Assembly: GCA_964247055.1 (NCBI GenBank)
Contig: OZ176052.1
Span: 5,580,001-5,644,000, forward strand
Source: Paragordius varius
Lineage: Eukaryota; Nematomorpha
Direction: 5' to 3'
Length of the DNA: 64,000 nucleotides
A model generated the notes under the pieces. The model was not told where the DNA came from. It did no database searches and saw nothing but the letters and a program-made list of their open reading frames with translations. The translations under genes were made by a program, and so were the position numbers. Within the stretch, counting starts at the first letter, position 1. Each line of letters begins with the position of its first letter. Positions 38,561 through 51,639 of the stretch are shown piece by piece.

Positions 38561-41500
38561 TTAACCATATCGGTTTCAACATTAGTGAAGCTTTAAGCAT
38601 GAAGGATATGGGTAAGCGTATGTAAGAGATTATTTGATTTTCAAAAGTCTGTTTTTGGGGGGCCTTTTTTGTATTTTCGTGCGACACGTATTTTAATATA
38701 AGCCGCTGTTTACGCATATTATATTTTAATTGCTTAGATAAGTATTAACAAATAGTCTTAACTATTTTCTTTAACAAATTATAATTAACACATCACATAT
38801 TCGGATCGAAACGTATTGTTTCCTAGTTGTGATCAATGTGATGAGCCAGCGTGCAACGAATTAATTATAGTCCAGAAAATTATCAATGCCTTAAAGTATG
38901 AAAAAGTTATTATATCTTACTTTATACCTAATTTTTTAAAAATAATAATATCAAAAAAACATAGATCTAAAACATTTATTTTATTGATCATATGACGGTA
39001 AATCAAATTATAATCACTTTTAATATTTTTAATATGTTTTTGAAAAATGACTTATTTTATTTAGATGGTGGGTCCAATATCAACCACAAGATTTTCTCAA
39101 AAACTCACCCAACATTCGAACATTGTTGGATTTCCAGCGTTTTATTAGCGATGACCATCCAAATTTAAAAATAAAGATGTAATTTTTTGTATCCAAATGA
39201 CAAAAAAATCAAAATGATTATATAATCTTACCACCATTGTCAGCCTTTAAATTATAAATTTCTAGTATTTCACAATTTTAAAAAACAAGTGCTCATTGAT
39301 ACACTCAGCTGTTAAGCGGGTTTTGTTTGCATCTATTGTTTATATGGTGTTTATAATTCTTAATACCAATTTTTAATTACAGTCAAAAAGATGGTAGAAG
39401 CCATAATTGAAAATTTAATTTTATACATTATGACTATATATATCATAGCCTAGATCGAACAAAAGCATTTTCCAGCATTTCTTCGCGAACCTATAATCAA
39501 AACATAAAAACACCTGATGATAAATCCAAAAACAAAAATGCCAGTCAGGGTAGAAAGTTTGGTTCGATTTCCTCCATCGTATTAATTAACCAAGATGCTC
39601 AATATTTGGCTCAACACTTGACATATCTTGATTACAATTCTAGTCGCCAATTTAAAGTAAACGGGCATTATAATTAATTTTAATAAAATATTTGAGGAAA
39701 ATTATCTTAAGTGTGGAGATTGTAAAGTAGATTTTATTTCAAATTTTGATAAACAATAAACGAATAATTTTAGAATTTATTTTATTAAATTGTAATAAAA
39801 AAATCCTCAAATAAAAAATAATCGAATATTTTTGATAGTCAGGGAAAAATTATACGATTTCAAATAATTATTCATATAACATCTTAAATTTTTTTAAACT
39901 GTTTAAAAAGCATGCGTTAAATTAAATTTTTAAAAATATTTATGGTATAATAGAAATCATTTAATATTTTGAGGGCTTTACAAAATTATATATTTGACAT
40001 ATTTACTTGCTAAAAACCATGAATAATATAATATACATAAGTTAATTTCCTTAATTAATTTGATAGGTCTGTTATATCTTAGGTATGTGAATTTCGATAC
40101 TATGTTAATCATAACGATATCACCAAGTGCCCATGCCTTAAAAAATCAATTGAGCGATTTAATTCAGTTTCGCATTGGGTGCAATGTATGATTCTCAACA
40201 AAACATCACCAGAAGAAAGAGCTAGTGTTATAGAAAAATTTATCGAAGTGGCCGAGGTCTTTGAATTGTAGATAAGATTAATTTATATGCTAATAAACTA
40301 TGAATAAACTTTAAAAAATGGTTATATTAGACTATAATTGCTTTATTATAAGTTAAAACTCATATAATATTTATGCATTTAGAAATTATTTGATATGGAA
40401 AGCTTTAACATGCTTATGGCAGTGATTGGAAGTATACTTCATAGTTCAATTGCTCGCTTGCAAAAAACCCATTTATTCTTAAGCCCCAGTTCCAAACTAA
40501 AGCTTGAGCATTTCAATATCATTCTTTCATCGCATAATAATTATCAAAACTACCGTTCCATATACAATGCCAAGATTCCAGATGAACTAAATAATGTTAA
40601 AAGACGTGGCAGCTTTCGTGATGAATTGCTAAAAAAATATATAATAGCTGCAGATAAGAGTTTAGCAAGGATCTCAAACAGTAAATTTCTTTTTTTATGA
40701 TACCGGCATTAGCTGGTACCACCTTAAATGAAAAATTTATAAAATGTGAAAAAATCACTAAATAGTTTTGTTAATCTTTTTACGGTAAGAATTGAGAGAA
40801 TGCTTTAGGTTTTGGCCTTTAGCAGCAAAGGTAATTACACTTTTACAACTTTCCGTATCGGAATGGCAAAATTTAGGCAGATATTGAATAAATTTTTTCA
40901 GAGAGAGCCTTATACTTCGTTCAAAAAAACCAAAATTTATCATATACTACATATAAGCAAAACAATATTTTTATAAAATTATAAATATTAGATGTGGGCT
41001 CCAAAAGTCTCAAAAAAAGTTTTTTCAAGAATTTGTTTAAAAATTTAATTTACAACAAAATAATGATGTATGGTATTTTGATCATGATAGAAACGTTAAA
41101 TACTATTTAGGAAATTATAAACTTTTTCTATAAAAATCGATAATGCTGAGGTTATACCTCAGAATAAAAATATTATTTGGTTTTCATTCGTATTATATGA
41201 TATATTTGGTCAAAAAAATTACATAAAATGTACGCAAATTTTGCCATTCTCGGATATGAAGCAGTTACCCCAAAAGTGTTAACAACTACAATCATTCCTA
41301 AGAACCAAAACCAAAAGGTATCCTAACCTTAACTGTTAATGTTGAAGGTTTTCAATAGTTTTTTGAGCCTCATTTTCTTGATTAATATGTTTTTTCATAT
41401 CAGAAAATCAATTATTGCATAGCATCACAACCTATGATATCAAAAATTTAAAATATTCCAAATATCAACGACAGAACTTCACAGTTTTGAAGAAAAAATA

Positions 41501-44500
41501 TAGCTCACTTCCAGTTTTACCATTTGATTTGGAGGATATAAAGGTTCGAGACATTATTAGCGGGAAACACAAAACAGACATAAGGTTTAAACTTCAACAT
41601 AGTGATAATTATTAAAATTTTATTGTTTAATAATAATAAATATAACATTGGTTTTTACGAAATTAAATAAAACGTATTTCTGATTGTTAATGGATTCATT
41701 TTGTTTTTAGGCCAACTGGTTTCAAGAGATGAGCTTGCTCTGCTAATTGACATTATTAAACTTATGAATATATAGTTTTAAATTTCTTTAGATATAATTT
41801 TTATTTAATTATTGTTTTCGCGTGTAGTACGCCAAAGGTTTTTTTAGTAATTATTAATGCTTGGATCTTCATATATGAGGCGACCTCTATTATTTATATA
41901 TTTACAGTTCTAACCAAGATACCACTATAAAGTTTTCTATTCCGATCTGGGGAATATGTCTCAAGGATTTAATTTCCATTCATGCAGCATATCTCGATTA
42001 TTTGTTACCGCAAAATCGAATGATTTGCCCAGTAAAATGGACGCTTTTGTGTCCTTTGATTAAGGAAATTTTAGAAATCAAAAAATATTCCATGCCATAT
42101 AGAATCGACTGCGATTTAATAGCAATGTTGCAACTATCATTGGATATGCATTTTAGCGAGGAAGAAATATATGAACTATCGTTAGCACGGGAGCCAAAAA
42201 TAGTAATAATATAAATATATATTTATCGAAACACTCAAATTCCATTTTTTTTAACAGATTATATCTGTATTATATACAGTGTCCAAAACAAAACTTGATG
42301 AAATATATGTATTTTTTAAAAATGTGTCAGAATTATCATGATGCTTTTGGTTTCCCTTATGAATGATTTAAAGTTACACTTTTGTGGTAAGTGCTCCATA
42401 TCAGAAAATGGCAAAATTTGCGCTTATTTTTTAATAAAAAATTTTGGTGAAGACTAGAGGCTTTTTCTAAAAAATAATATTGAAATATATTATAACTACA
42501 TATAAAAAGCAAAACAATATTAAAAAATTTTATATTTAGATGTAGCAAAAGCCCCAAATTTTTTCGCTCTTCTAAAATGGGCTTGTCCTGTTAGAATAAA
42601 CGTAAAAATGCCGTATTTCCGCGATAAAAACTTTAAATGTATGGTAAATTTTATTATTAATTAAAAATTTTATTAAAATGCATACTTTTTTAAAATTTAA
42701 TTATTAGATTTTAGTTTACAGGTTCATTTGTTTTAAATTTTGATGAAAAAAACCATAGTTGATTAACATAAATTAGAAGACGAACGAATATTTTAATCGA
42801 AATTCTGATATGATAGAAATTTTCATCATCTATAAATTATATAGAAAAAGTCATTTATGATATCTTAAAGCCTTTTTAAACCGTTCTCCCATTATGCCTC
42901 AAAATACTTATAAGTACACTTCAATAATTTGACAAAAATAAATTTTTGAAAAAAAGTATGTATTTTTCAAAAATAATTTTAGTAAAATTTTAGCATATTA
43001 AAGTTTTTATCGCAATATTTTTAGTAAAATTTTAGCATATTAAAGTTTTTATCGCGCAACTACTGCATTTTTGTGTTTATTTTGAGAGAAATTATTTAAG
43101 AAAAGCAAAAAAATTTGAAACTTTCGGAATTTTATTTAAAATATTGTTTTGCTTTTTATATGTAGTTTATGATATATTTTAATGAAGCCTCTAGCAACCA
43201 AAAAAATATATTAAAAAATGTGCGCAATATTTTCTGACATGGAGCAGTTACTATAAAAATTATTAAATTCGTAAGCGACAAAAGCACCATGATAATCCTG
43301 ATTTTTCCTATCAGAATATATATACCATCAGGATATTATTTATACCCGCCGATTTCGGACGCAGTATATATATATATCATGGGTCAAAATTTAGTTTTTG
43401 AAACTTTGATATCTTTACATTTTTGATATCTTTACATTGCGAAAGCTACAAGCCTTAAGAATCCGAAAAAGAAGTATCACGTTTTATTTGGGGCAAATGT
43501 TATTGGCAATCAATACTTATAATTCATAAAATAAAATCTTGAACAAATAATTTATATGACGGTTATATAGCTTTTTTAGAAGCAAGTCGAATATAAAATT
43601 ATATTTTGTGAATTTAAATCACCATTCTATTATTAACATAAGATTTAGCTTGTCTAGTGCTTTGAGCTGGGTAATTATATTTTGTATGGTAGAAAAATAT
43701 AAAATTTTTTAAAATAAGTTACATTATAATTCTATTTAACATCTGTTTAGTTTAAAAAAATACTTTTAATTTAAGTAGCGAACAAGTTAAAACGCCAGTT
43801 TGCCAATCGTTAATATTTATAGAATCAATTGGTATATGGTTTTTCACCCTTAAACCACCAAAACGAATTTAAATAAACATATTTAATTATGGCTTATACT
43901 TTCAATTATTGGAAATTATTTATATTAGTACAAAATATGTAAAATTATGTGAGATAATTATAAATTTTAACTGAAATAAGGCGATATATGATTCGACAAA
44001 AGAAACAGGATATAGTGTAGTTGTTAGCAACCATTTGATTTTGGATTCGTATTATTTTACTCATAAATATACATATACAGATGAATGAAAACGACTCCAT
44101 TTATCCAACCAATTACAATCAAGTATTTTCGGAGTGGGTATGCGACATAAAACCTGCGCCTGATTGGAATAATCTTAGCAAACATATTAATGCAATGGTA
44201 GATGCTGTCTTTAAAAATTATGATTATGACAATGATAATCACATTTCACGAACGGAATTTGAATCTGTTTTAGATAATTTTCCATTCATTGATTCCTTTG
44301 CGGTGCTAGATATAGATAAGTACGCTTGTCATCTTAATTTATGTTTTTTTTTCGTGATTAAATATAAGTGATAGGTCAGAATAATTACAGTAAACACAAA
44401 TTTTTCTGCCACTCGGGTTTTTTGCATTTCTAATATTTCCTATCCTTTCAACAAATCTGACTTAAAAATTGATTCTACTAAGAATTTTTTATTATTTGTT

Positions 44501-47500
44501 GATCATAATGCGCCCTCTTTATCAAAATTATACTAAAAAAATTTCTCTGTGAAACTATACAACAAATGCCCATTTGTATTATATCATTCGAAAGATCATA
44601 ACATTTGTAATATATCATTCGAAAGATCATAATAGCTTTATAAAATACATACTTTATGGGATGGGAAGTAAATCAGCGAGCGAGTGTGTTTTTGTAAATA
44701 AATATAAATTTAAAGCTAATGGATGAATGTAACTCAAACTTTGTTTAGATGGCAATAAATATCTCAAAAAGATAACACAAATAAGTTTTTTTTGTTAAAA
44801 CACTTATTTATTTTTTTATAACAACAGCATTTTTAATTTTTTTGGTCAAAATCACCATCTCATTGAAAATTATTATTTTCTTCAGAAGGCTTATAATTTC
44901 AAAATCCAATGACTAGAAATAAAATTTAAGGCATTCTTGATCTTTTATATATGTAATAAATTTACAGTTATAACTATGCATTTTATTATTATTTAGATAA
45001 AATAATTTTGTAGATAATGTTTTTTAGTGAACGAAACCTTTTTCAAAGATATTTTAGGATTTTATACCAATGTAACCCTAATAATTATATTAAAATAATT
45101 TATATGATTTTAAAATTAGTTTGTCTGTTCGACTTATTTAATGGCTGAAAATTTTGACCATATAAAGCCAAATTTACATCAGATTGGATGAATGACTAAT
45201 TACCATTCGAAAGATTCATTTGCGCTCTTTCGATTGATATATAATACTTGGCTATCTATTTTTTAAGTTTAAAAATTTAGAATTTACTGTTAAATAAAGG
45301 CCAAAATTTTTCGATAGACCTAAATAAAAAAATATTAGGTTTTAGACCATTTTTTTAGACATACTATTTATATACTTTAATGAAATAAATTTTAAATTTA
45401 CAAAAATAGGACTTAAAATAATCAATATTTTACTGTTACATATGCATGACCGTTATTGAATTTGTTTGGAAATTTGGATTGCGATTTATTTCCTGATAGG
45501 ATATTGACTTAAAAGAACTAATATAAATAATTAAACAATATTTTATTTGATCTCAGATGATTAATTTTAACAAAATAGCAAAAAAAATATTTTACAAATA
45601 TCCGCAATCGAGACAAAAACAGTCACGGAATCTACAGGACAACACGCTATCCCTTATATTCCATATATTTGCTAAAAAATTACCCGACTTTACTTAATTT
45701 TATCTAGAGATGGGTTAATTAGCAAAGAGGAGTTGCGTAAATATTTCTATAGAGCGAATTGTCACGCTTTTAAAACGGGTTTTAAACACAATTTTGTGGA
45801 AACAACTTACTTCAAATTGACATTTTGTGTTCATTGCTCTGGTTTGGTAAGTTAATGTTTTTATTATAATATGTTTTAAATGATGATATTATATAATTGA
45901 AATTTATACTTAAATTAAATTACTAAATATTTTAACATAAATATATTTTTATAATTTAGTAAACCCATACGTGATTCAGAATAATAAAATGCAGACGTAT
46001 GAATTTTTAATTATTAACAAATAAAATATTTATTAATAGAACTTATTTTATCATATTAGCATGATCTTGATCACTAGTACATATGAATAAGTGGTTTAAT
46101 GCCTTGTTATAAGTTGTAAGTATTCAAATTATGCAATAAAATTGATTATGAGTGTGTTATTGTGCTAATAAAACATGAGTCCAGATTTAGGATAGATTGT
46201 ATTCATCAGCTCTGTTAAGTAGATCATTATCTTTTTTATTTTTCTTGCTCCCAGAATAAATCTTTTAAAGGATTGTCGATATTTACCACTTCTGTTTTAA
46301 TTATTTGGTGATCTTTGTTGCAGACGTGTTCTGCTAGGCCAGAATTAGGTTTGTTGTGCTTGATATACTGTTGATGTTCTTGTATTCTAATATTGATGGA
46401 TCTGCTTGTCTTTCGCCTATGTAAACTTCATTGCAAGTGCAAGTAGCCTTATATATCCCGTGTAATTTGTCTCAAGGAATAGGATCTGTAAAATTTATTA
46501 GTTTTTTAAAAGGTGTGTATACTGACCGAATATAAAATTTATTTAAGATTTTGCCAATTTTGGATGTAACATTTTAAATGTAAGGTAAAATGGCTGTCGC
46601 CAATCATTTTTAGGTAATTCTAAAAGCAATAGAAATATAAAAAAGAATAATGCTTTACTCAACAGAGCTGATGGATAAATCTATCCTCAATCTGGACTCA
46701 TGTTTTATTAGCACAATTATAACACACTCATAATCAATTTTTATTGTTTAATATAATACTCTTATAACAATCCATTAAACCACTTATTCATATGTACTAA
46801 TTTTTTCCAGAATTTGTCAATTAATTCTTTAAATGTTTACTGGTAATATAGCAGTTCAATTTTATTTTCACCACTGTGATCAAGATCATGCTAATATGAT
46901 CGAGTAAATATTTTATTTGTTAATAATTAAAAATTCATACATCTGCCAAATATATATAAATTTATTATAAACATATTTTATTATTAGCTATGGGGCCTGA
47001 TAAAGCAAGGATACAGATGCAAAGGTAGTAAATTATTTATTTTAAAAATGGAAGGACCTCTGCTTTATGAATACTCATAGATTTTTTGCGGTAAATTACT
47101 ATTTTTGATATGGGCTCATAGGTTCCATAAATTAACATTTAATAATTTTTTTCGTTAATTATAAAATTAACCAATCAGTATAAGTTCTTAGGTTACCAGA
47201 TTAGATATTGGAAACTTCTTATATATTAACTAGATTGTGATATAAATGCCCATAAAAATTGTAAAGACGTGGTAGTATTGGAGTGCCGATCTAAACAAAA
47301 ATATAACGCAGTTATACTTAATTCGAATATATCAGATGTACCTCAAAGATCATCATCTTTTGCAGGAATAGGTTACCCATAAAAAATGATAAGATATTAT
47401 TTAATTTAGAATGTTAAGATTATTTAAATGTGTTTTTTCTCCAGATAAAAGATTATCAATTGAAACAAATCAAATCAATCGGGTAATTAATGGCTTGGGT

Positions 47501-48313
47501 TTAGAACATAAATCAATCGGATCTTCGATTCAAAACGCCTCTTTACCTAATTCTTTAGGTATTGAGTCGGCTAACAATTCAATATGTTCCCCTCTACTTA
47601 CCGTCAACGCTACAGATATATGTAAAAAATCGCATTCCCTTTCTGACGACCATAGTTTATTAACGAATTGTGACAACAAAAATAATAATTCATTTTTTGA
47701 AAGATTGAATGTCAACACCTACATAGATGATATTATAGATGGCGACAATGTCTTACTCAGTATTCCCAATACACCTGAATGCTATAATTCAGAAAACAGA
47801 TTAGTATGTCCAACTATTTCAACTTCTAGCCTTAGGAGCAATAGTCCCTTATCAGATTTGGTTGAAGATTCCAACAATTTGCAATTATTAAATTCGCCCA
47901 TCCTACGTCCAAATCCATATTTGTGTAAATCCACACAAACGTCGATTGAATTTAGATGCATCGATGGTGAGGAACACATTATGGGGAATGAAAAATGCGT
48001 TTGGAATAAAACCAATAAAAATAGCGAAAATAATCGATTGTTGATTTATGAAAGAAGGCATGAAAATCATTCCAAAAACCAGCTGTTAAAGATTCAGGAA
48101 AAAATCAAAGCAGGGATGATTCAATACTTTAAGCCAAATGTTTATGATAAAAATATCGAAAAAATTGACGCACATGATAATAAAATGGACACAGGTGTCT
48201 TAACTTTATCTTCGTTTGGTAATTTGCTCTTAGATAAATTAATATATAAAATGTTGGCTTTGAGGCCATTTCAAAAATATAAAGATACCTTATTATCTGA
48301 TGAAGAACCCTAG
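38561..48313 (+). CDS. RASGRP: RasGRP-type Ras guanine nucleotide exchange factor
   Basis: Fifteen exons can be placed with matching phases: 38,561-38,621; 38,827-38,895; 39,065-39,178; 39,383-39,393; 39,454-39,656; 40,083-40,256; 40,383-40,680; 41,404-41,601; 41,711-41,774; 41,908-42,202; 44,081-44,319; 45,708-45,846; 46,988-47,024; 47,234-47,371; 47,445-48,313 (about 968 residues; 5' end not found, first four exons less certain). Order: REM (WWVQYQPQDF; LAQHLTYLDYNSS), Cdc25 catalytic domain (ESFNMLMAVIGSILHSS; IPIWGICLKDLISIH; EEEIYELSLAREPK), two EF-hands with complete Ca-binding loops (DYDNDNHISRTE; DIDKDGLISKEE), and a C1 domain from HNFVETTYF to VVVLEC with all His/Cys spacings intact. 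The family loads GTP on Ras/Rap at membranes in response to Ca2+ and diacylglycerol. Odd: an insertion of about 120 residues splits the catalytic domain, and the last exon (289 codons) is a Ser/Asn-rich tail I do not recognise. Confidence 0.92.
40785..41335. repeat. Foldback element FB-B inside a RasGRP intron
   Basis: Left arm GGTTTTGGCCTTTAGCAG to AGATGTGGGCTCCAAAAG, right arm GCAGTTACCCCAAAAGTG to AACCAAAACCAAAAGG. It is a shorter copy of the family at 22,370 and fills most of the intron between 40,681 and 41,403. Confidence 0.6.
42290..43330. repeat. Foldback element FB-B inside the largest RasGRP intron
   Basis: The left arm starts ATCATGATGCTTTTGGTTT and contains TATATTTAGATGTAGC; the right arm ends ACAAAAGCACCATGATAAT. 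A local duplication ATTTTAGCATATTAAAG occurs twice near 42,990-43,050. Full-length plan, no coding content. Confidence 0.6.
44520..45260. repeat. Foldback element in a RasGRP intron
   Basis: ATATCATTCGAAAGATCATAA occurs twice in direct order at about 44,581-44,632. Its complement (CTTTCGATTGATATATAAT, and ATTCGAAAGATTCATTTG) appears near 45,205-45,245, giving an inverted layout. It is different in sequence from FB-B. Confidence 0.4.
46054..46900 (-). mobile_element. Penelope-like retroelement fragment (fossil) in a RasGRP intron
   Basis: The minus strand between about 46,475 and 46,235 encodes the GIY-YIG endonuclease signature GIYKATCTCNEVYIGERQ, the domain that ends Penelope-like element proteins. 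It is flanked by inverted repeats: 46,056-46,240 and the complement of about 46,645-46,900 share ATATTAGCATGATCTTGATC, ATGAATAAGTGGTTTAATG and AACATGAGTCCAGATT. Penelope elements are known for such irregular terminal repeats. The reverse transcriptase is absent and the piece is broken. Confidence 0.65.
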
Positions 48314-50615
48314 GTGTTTCTGTTTCAGTAAATAAGCAAAGCTTAATCGAGCATAATTTTACCATTGAGTTTAGCACCCTCTATGTAATGGTTTTTTTTT
48401 AAAAATCAACTCTCTAAATATTGTCATTCGGTAATAAATTTTTCCTATAAATTGGTTTACATGTACAAAAATCTAACATTCCTTAAATTCGTAATGATGT
48501 AACTTTTTTAAAATCAATATTTAATCATATTTCATAAATGTAAGTTGGTTTTTTATCTTCCGAAACGCATGCCCTTTTCCTAAATACGGGTGGGAACGAC
48601 AGCGAAAATTCAGAGTGCGGCCTTTTTGATTCAAAATAACTTATTATCATTTGAGCGAATGATAAAAAAGCAATAAGCATTTTTCCCCCTTCCCCTTTGT
48701 AATTATAGCATTAATAAAATTGCCAATTTCAGATATGATAAGTCGCATTCCTTAACTGGGGTATATAATTAACATATAGGCTGATTCAAAAGTGGCTCAC
48801 TTTAATTCGCAAAATAATATTAACAATATATAGACCTTATTATAAATGAACGCTTTAAATAATTGATATTGCATACATTGTTCTGAAGCAATAGTCTCAA
48901 TTTACTGTTTTTCACTGATGTCGGTTAGAAACCATATTTTCAGGGTGTTGATCCAGCTCACAACCGTCACCACTTTATCTGAATCCTTACATACATATAA
49001 TGAGTTTATTAAAGTTCTTAACCCTGTTAACAAGACCAAAGTGTGAGTTTCATCTGAGGCAGTTGCTAAATAAGGATGTGTCTGGATGAATTTTATCAAA
49101 AATTTTGATGTTCATATTTTTATAAGTAGGTTGGCAGACTCTTGCGCCCAAATGCGTTAACTTTTCACGTTTGATTGTTAAACTTTTGGGTAAAACTCGG
49201 ACTTGCAGCATATCAATTTTGAGTTTTCTGCGTGTTAAAACCATAATTGCTATATTTGGAAGTTATTCTTCCCTTGATGTCTGGGATATTGTAAATCGGA
49301 TTGATAAGACTGATTAAATAAGTGTATAGGGAAACAACATTGATTTTTTAATCCTTATAATATAAGTAGTGATTTTATGTGTCCGGTTTACAATTATTAT
49401 AGTTCCAACCAAATTTTTAGGATTTGGTGAATTTCATTAAGGGTTTTGACTGTCATGTTCATAAAAAAATGGTGTCAATCTTGTAATATCGACAATTTTC
49501 CGAACTCATTGTCTATGTTCCTTTATGTGTTTTTATACATTTAAAAGCATTGGTAAAAGAGCAGGCTCGTCGCGCAATCCATTGTTTATTGTCCATCTTG
49601 TTCCAATGAAGTCAATATGATAAAGAAGTGCTAATTTTGATCACAGCATAGATTACTTTGATTTAGAAGTCATTAGTTTTCCGAATATCAAATATATGTT
49701 TTATATGCTCTTTAATGCAACATATACCATAATACTACTTGGATTTAAAGCTGAGATTTAACCGTCTCTTAAATACGTATAAAAATTAATTGAAAATTTT
49801 GAAGTTTTTTCAATTAAAGAAAGAGTTCTATGATTGTTAAGTATTAAACATCCTTTTTTAAATAGGAATGCGTATGGATTATCAATTAGTGAAGTCTAAG
49901 ATATTATAAAATTAATGTGGTAATTTAATAATATAGTGACAAATTTTCAAAACTAAAGGCACCGATTTTCGGGTTATCTTACAAAGCGTTGAGCTTTTCC
50001 CATGTTTTTTAAAGAAAATCTTAAAATTAGATTCATATGTCTCGGTTCTTTCGAAACATTGCTTAAAATTAAGGGTGACGTACACAAATGGCTTTACGAG
50101 CCCCATTTCAGCCCAAAAAATCGGCCGGCCGTGGGCATTTTATTATATCAAAAGTTAGGTCGTTAAATAATTATTCATTTTTGTTAGTTTGTTGCCGAAA
50201 TTTCATAAGACATATTTTGATTTATTTTTTTAAAAAAAATACCAATTTTGCTAAATGTAAATAGCATATTTTTAAAAATTTTGGTCCGTATTTATGATAT
50301 TTTTTATGTTGATGGGCCTGTTTGAATTTACTAAGAGTGTATTAAAAGAAAACTAAAATTCCCTCTACTTTAATCAGCGCCTTCATAAAAGAAAAATTAC
50401 CATTATCGATTTTGAATGGTGCCACGTTTTATGTTAATTGCTCTACGACACTATAAATTTTGTATGACTGCACACCGTCCATCATTTCATATAATTAGTT
50501 GGTCGAGAAAAGGAAATTTTGCTAAAATATATTTTTAAACTCAAAATATTTGTAACTGTATCCATCTTATTATAGTTATATTATAATTGGCAAAATTTAC
50601 AATTTGCATATTAAG
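48314..50615. other. Gene-free stretch after RasGRP
   Basis: AATAAA at 48,433-48,438 may be the RasGRP poly(A) signal. A possible transposon end, GGCTGATTCAAAAGTGGC, lies at about 48,779, followed on the minus strand (to about 49,260) by short open frames that look like a transposase remnant but that I cannot place in a family. A hAT-like end (ACACAAATGGCTTTACGAG) is at about 50,079. Confidence 0.4.
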
Positions 50616-51037
50616 AAACCCATATCAATAAATCGACCCAAACTGAACTCATAGTAGATTTCGGAGAAAAAAATGTCTGGCAAAGTAATTTTTCATCCGC
50701 AAACAAATTTAATCCCAAATTATCGAATAGCAAGGATTTAAATAAAGTTAATCATAAAAGATGTCCTAACTTGGATATTAAATACGATAATAAATACAAA
50801 GATGATAATGATCTAAACGAATCTGTAACTGAATCGAAATCGGTAAAAAAACAATTTTCCTTTACATTACCAAGCAAAATATGTATACGACCTCATCCTA
50901 CGCCAAAATCCTCTAATGTGACCACAAGCAGTGGAGGAAGCGAATGTACACAATTTAGCTTTTCCCCATCATTGAAAGGAACATCGAAATTTAAGGGGTT
51001 TTTTACCTCGCGGTCTTTGAGCAGGACAAAGGAATAA
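50616..51037 (+). CDS. Orphan terminal exon, unrecognised protein
   Basis: An open stretch of 139 codons plus stop begins after an in-frame TAA and a possible acceptor ATTAAG at 50,610-50,615. It is Ser/Lys/Asn-rich (HINKSTQTELIVDFGEKN, then FSFTLPSKICIRPHPTPK, ending TSRSLSRTKE). KSTQTE recalls KSTQTS in the last RasGRP exon at about 47,925-47,940, where the DNA before the motif (AATCCATAT against AACCCATAT) is also similar. The exon needs one base carried over from the preceding exon, exactly what the RasGRP exon ending at 47,371 offers, so it could be an alternative 3' exon of that gene. It could also be the end of an unseen gene. No domain recognised. AATAAA overlaps the stop codon. Confidence 0.45.
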
Positions 51038-51639
51038 ATTATTGATTTATCTATTTTAATTTATAATTTATGATATGTTGCATTTAAATGATTCTTCTCA
51101 AACTTGATGTTAATGTGAACATTTTCTTAATACGTATAAATCAATAATCTTATATACAATATTTCATTGATCAGGTTCAAATTTGGTGATTCAGTGTTTC
51201 CTGCCAAGATAAAGCTTGCTTTTTCATAAAAAAAGATTGAATAACCATTGAATAATAGCGCCAATCTATATTTTAATATAATTCTTTTTTATGCTTATGT
51301 GACCAGATAAGACCCGCAGTACAAAATTTGTCCCTGATGAGAAGAATTAAATTTATTATAACGTGTAATAGCAAAAAAAGAATTAATAATATGTTATGTG
51401 TGGTATGTCGCCCCAAAATCAAAAGATTAAAATTTGATTATACAGAAAAAAATAAATAAACTGAAGATAAATCAAAATTTTAGAGAATAAAATAATTCCC
51501 ACCTAATGTAAAATATGTTAATTTTTTACCACGAAAAAAAGTTTTATCGAAATTTTATGCCATACACAGTGACAAAAAATATTGAAATATATTAATTCTT
51601 ATAGGAAAAGCATCCGGTTTATCATGGTTAACAATAGCT

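Noticed and set aside
47782-48377. Minus-strand frames opposite the last RasGRP exon
   Set aside because: Shadows of the 289-codon RasGRP exon, which has the matching splice phase.
48780-49260. Transposase on the minus strand
   Set aside because: Short open pieces and a possible terminal repeat suggest a transposon remnant, but no catalytic motif could be placed, so no family is named.
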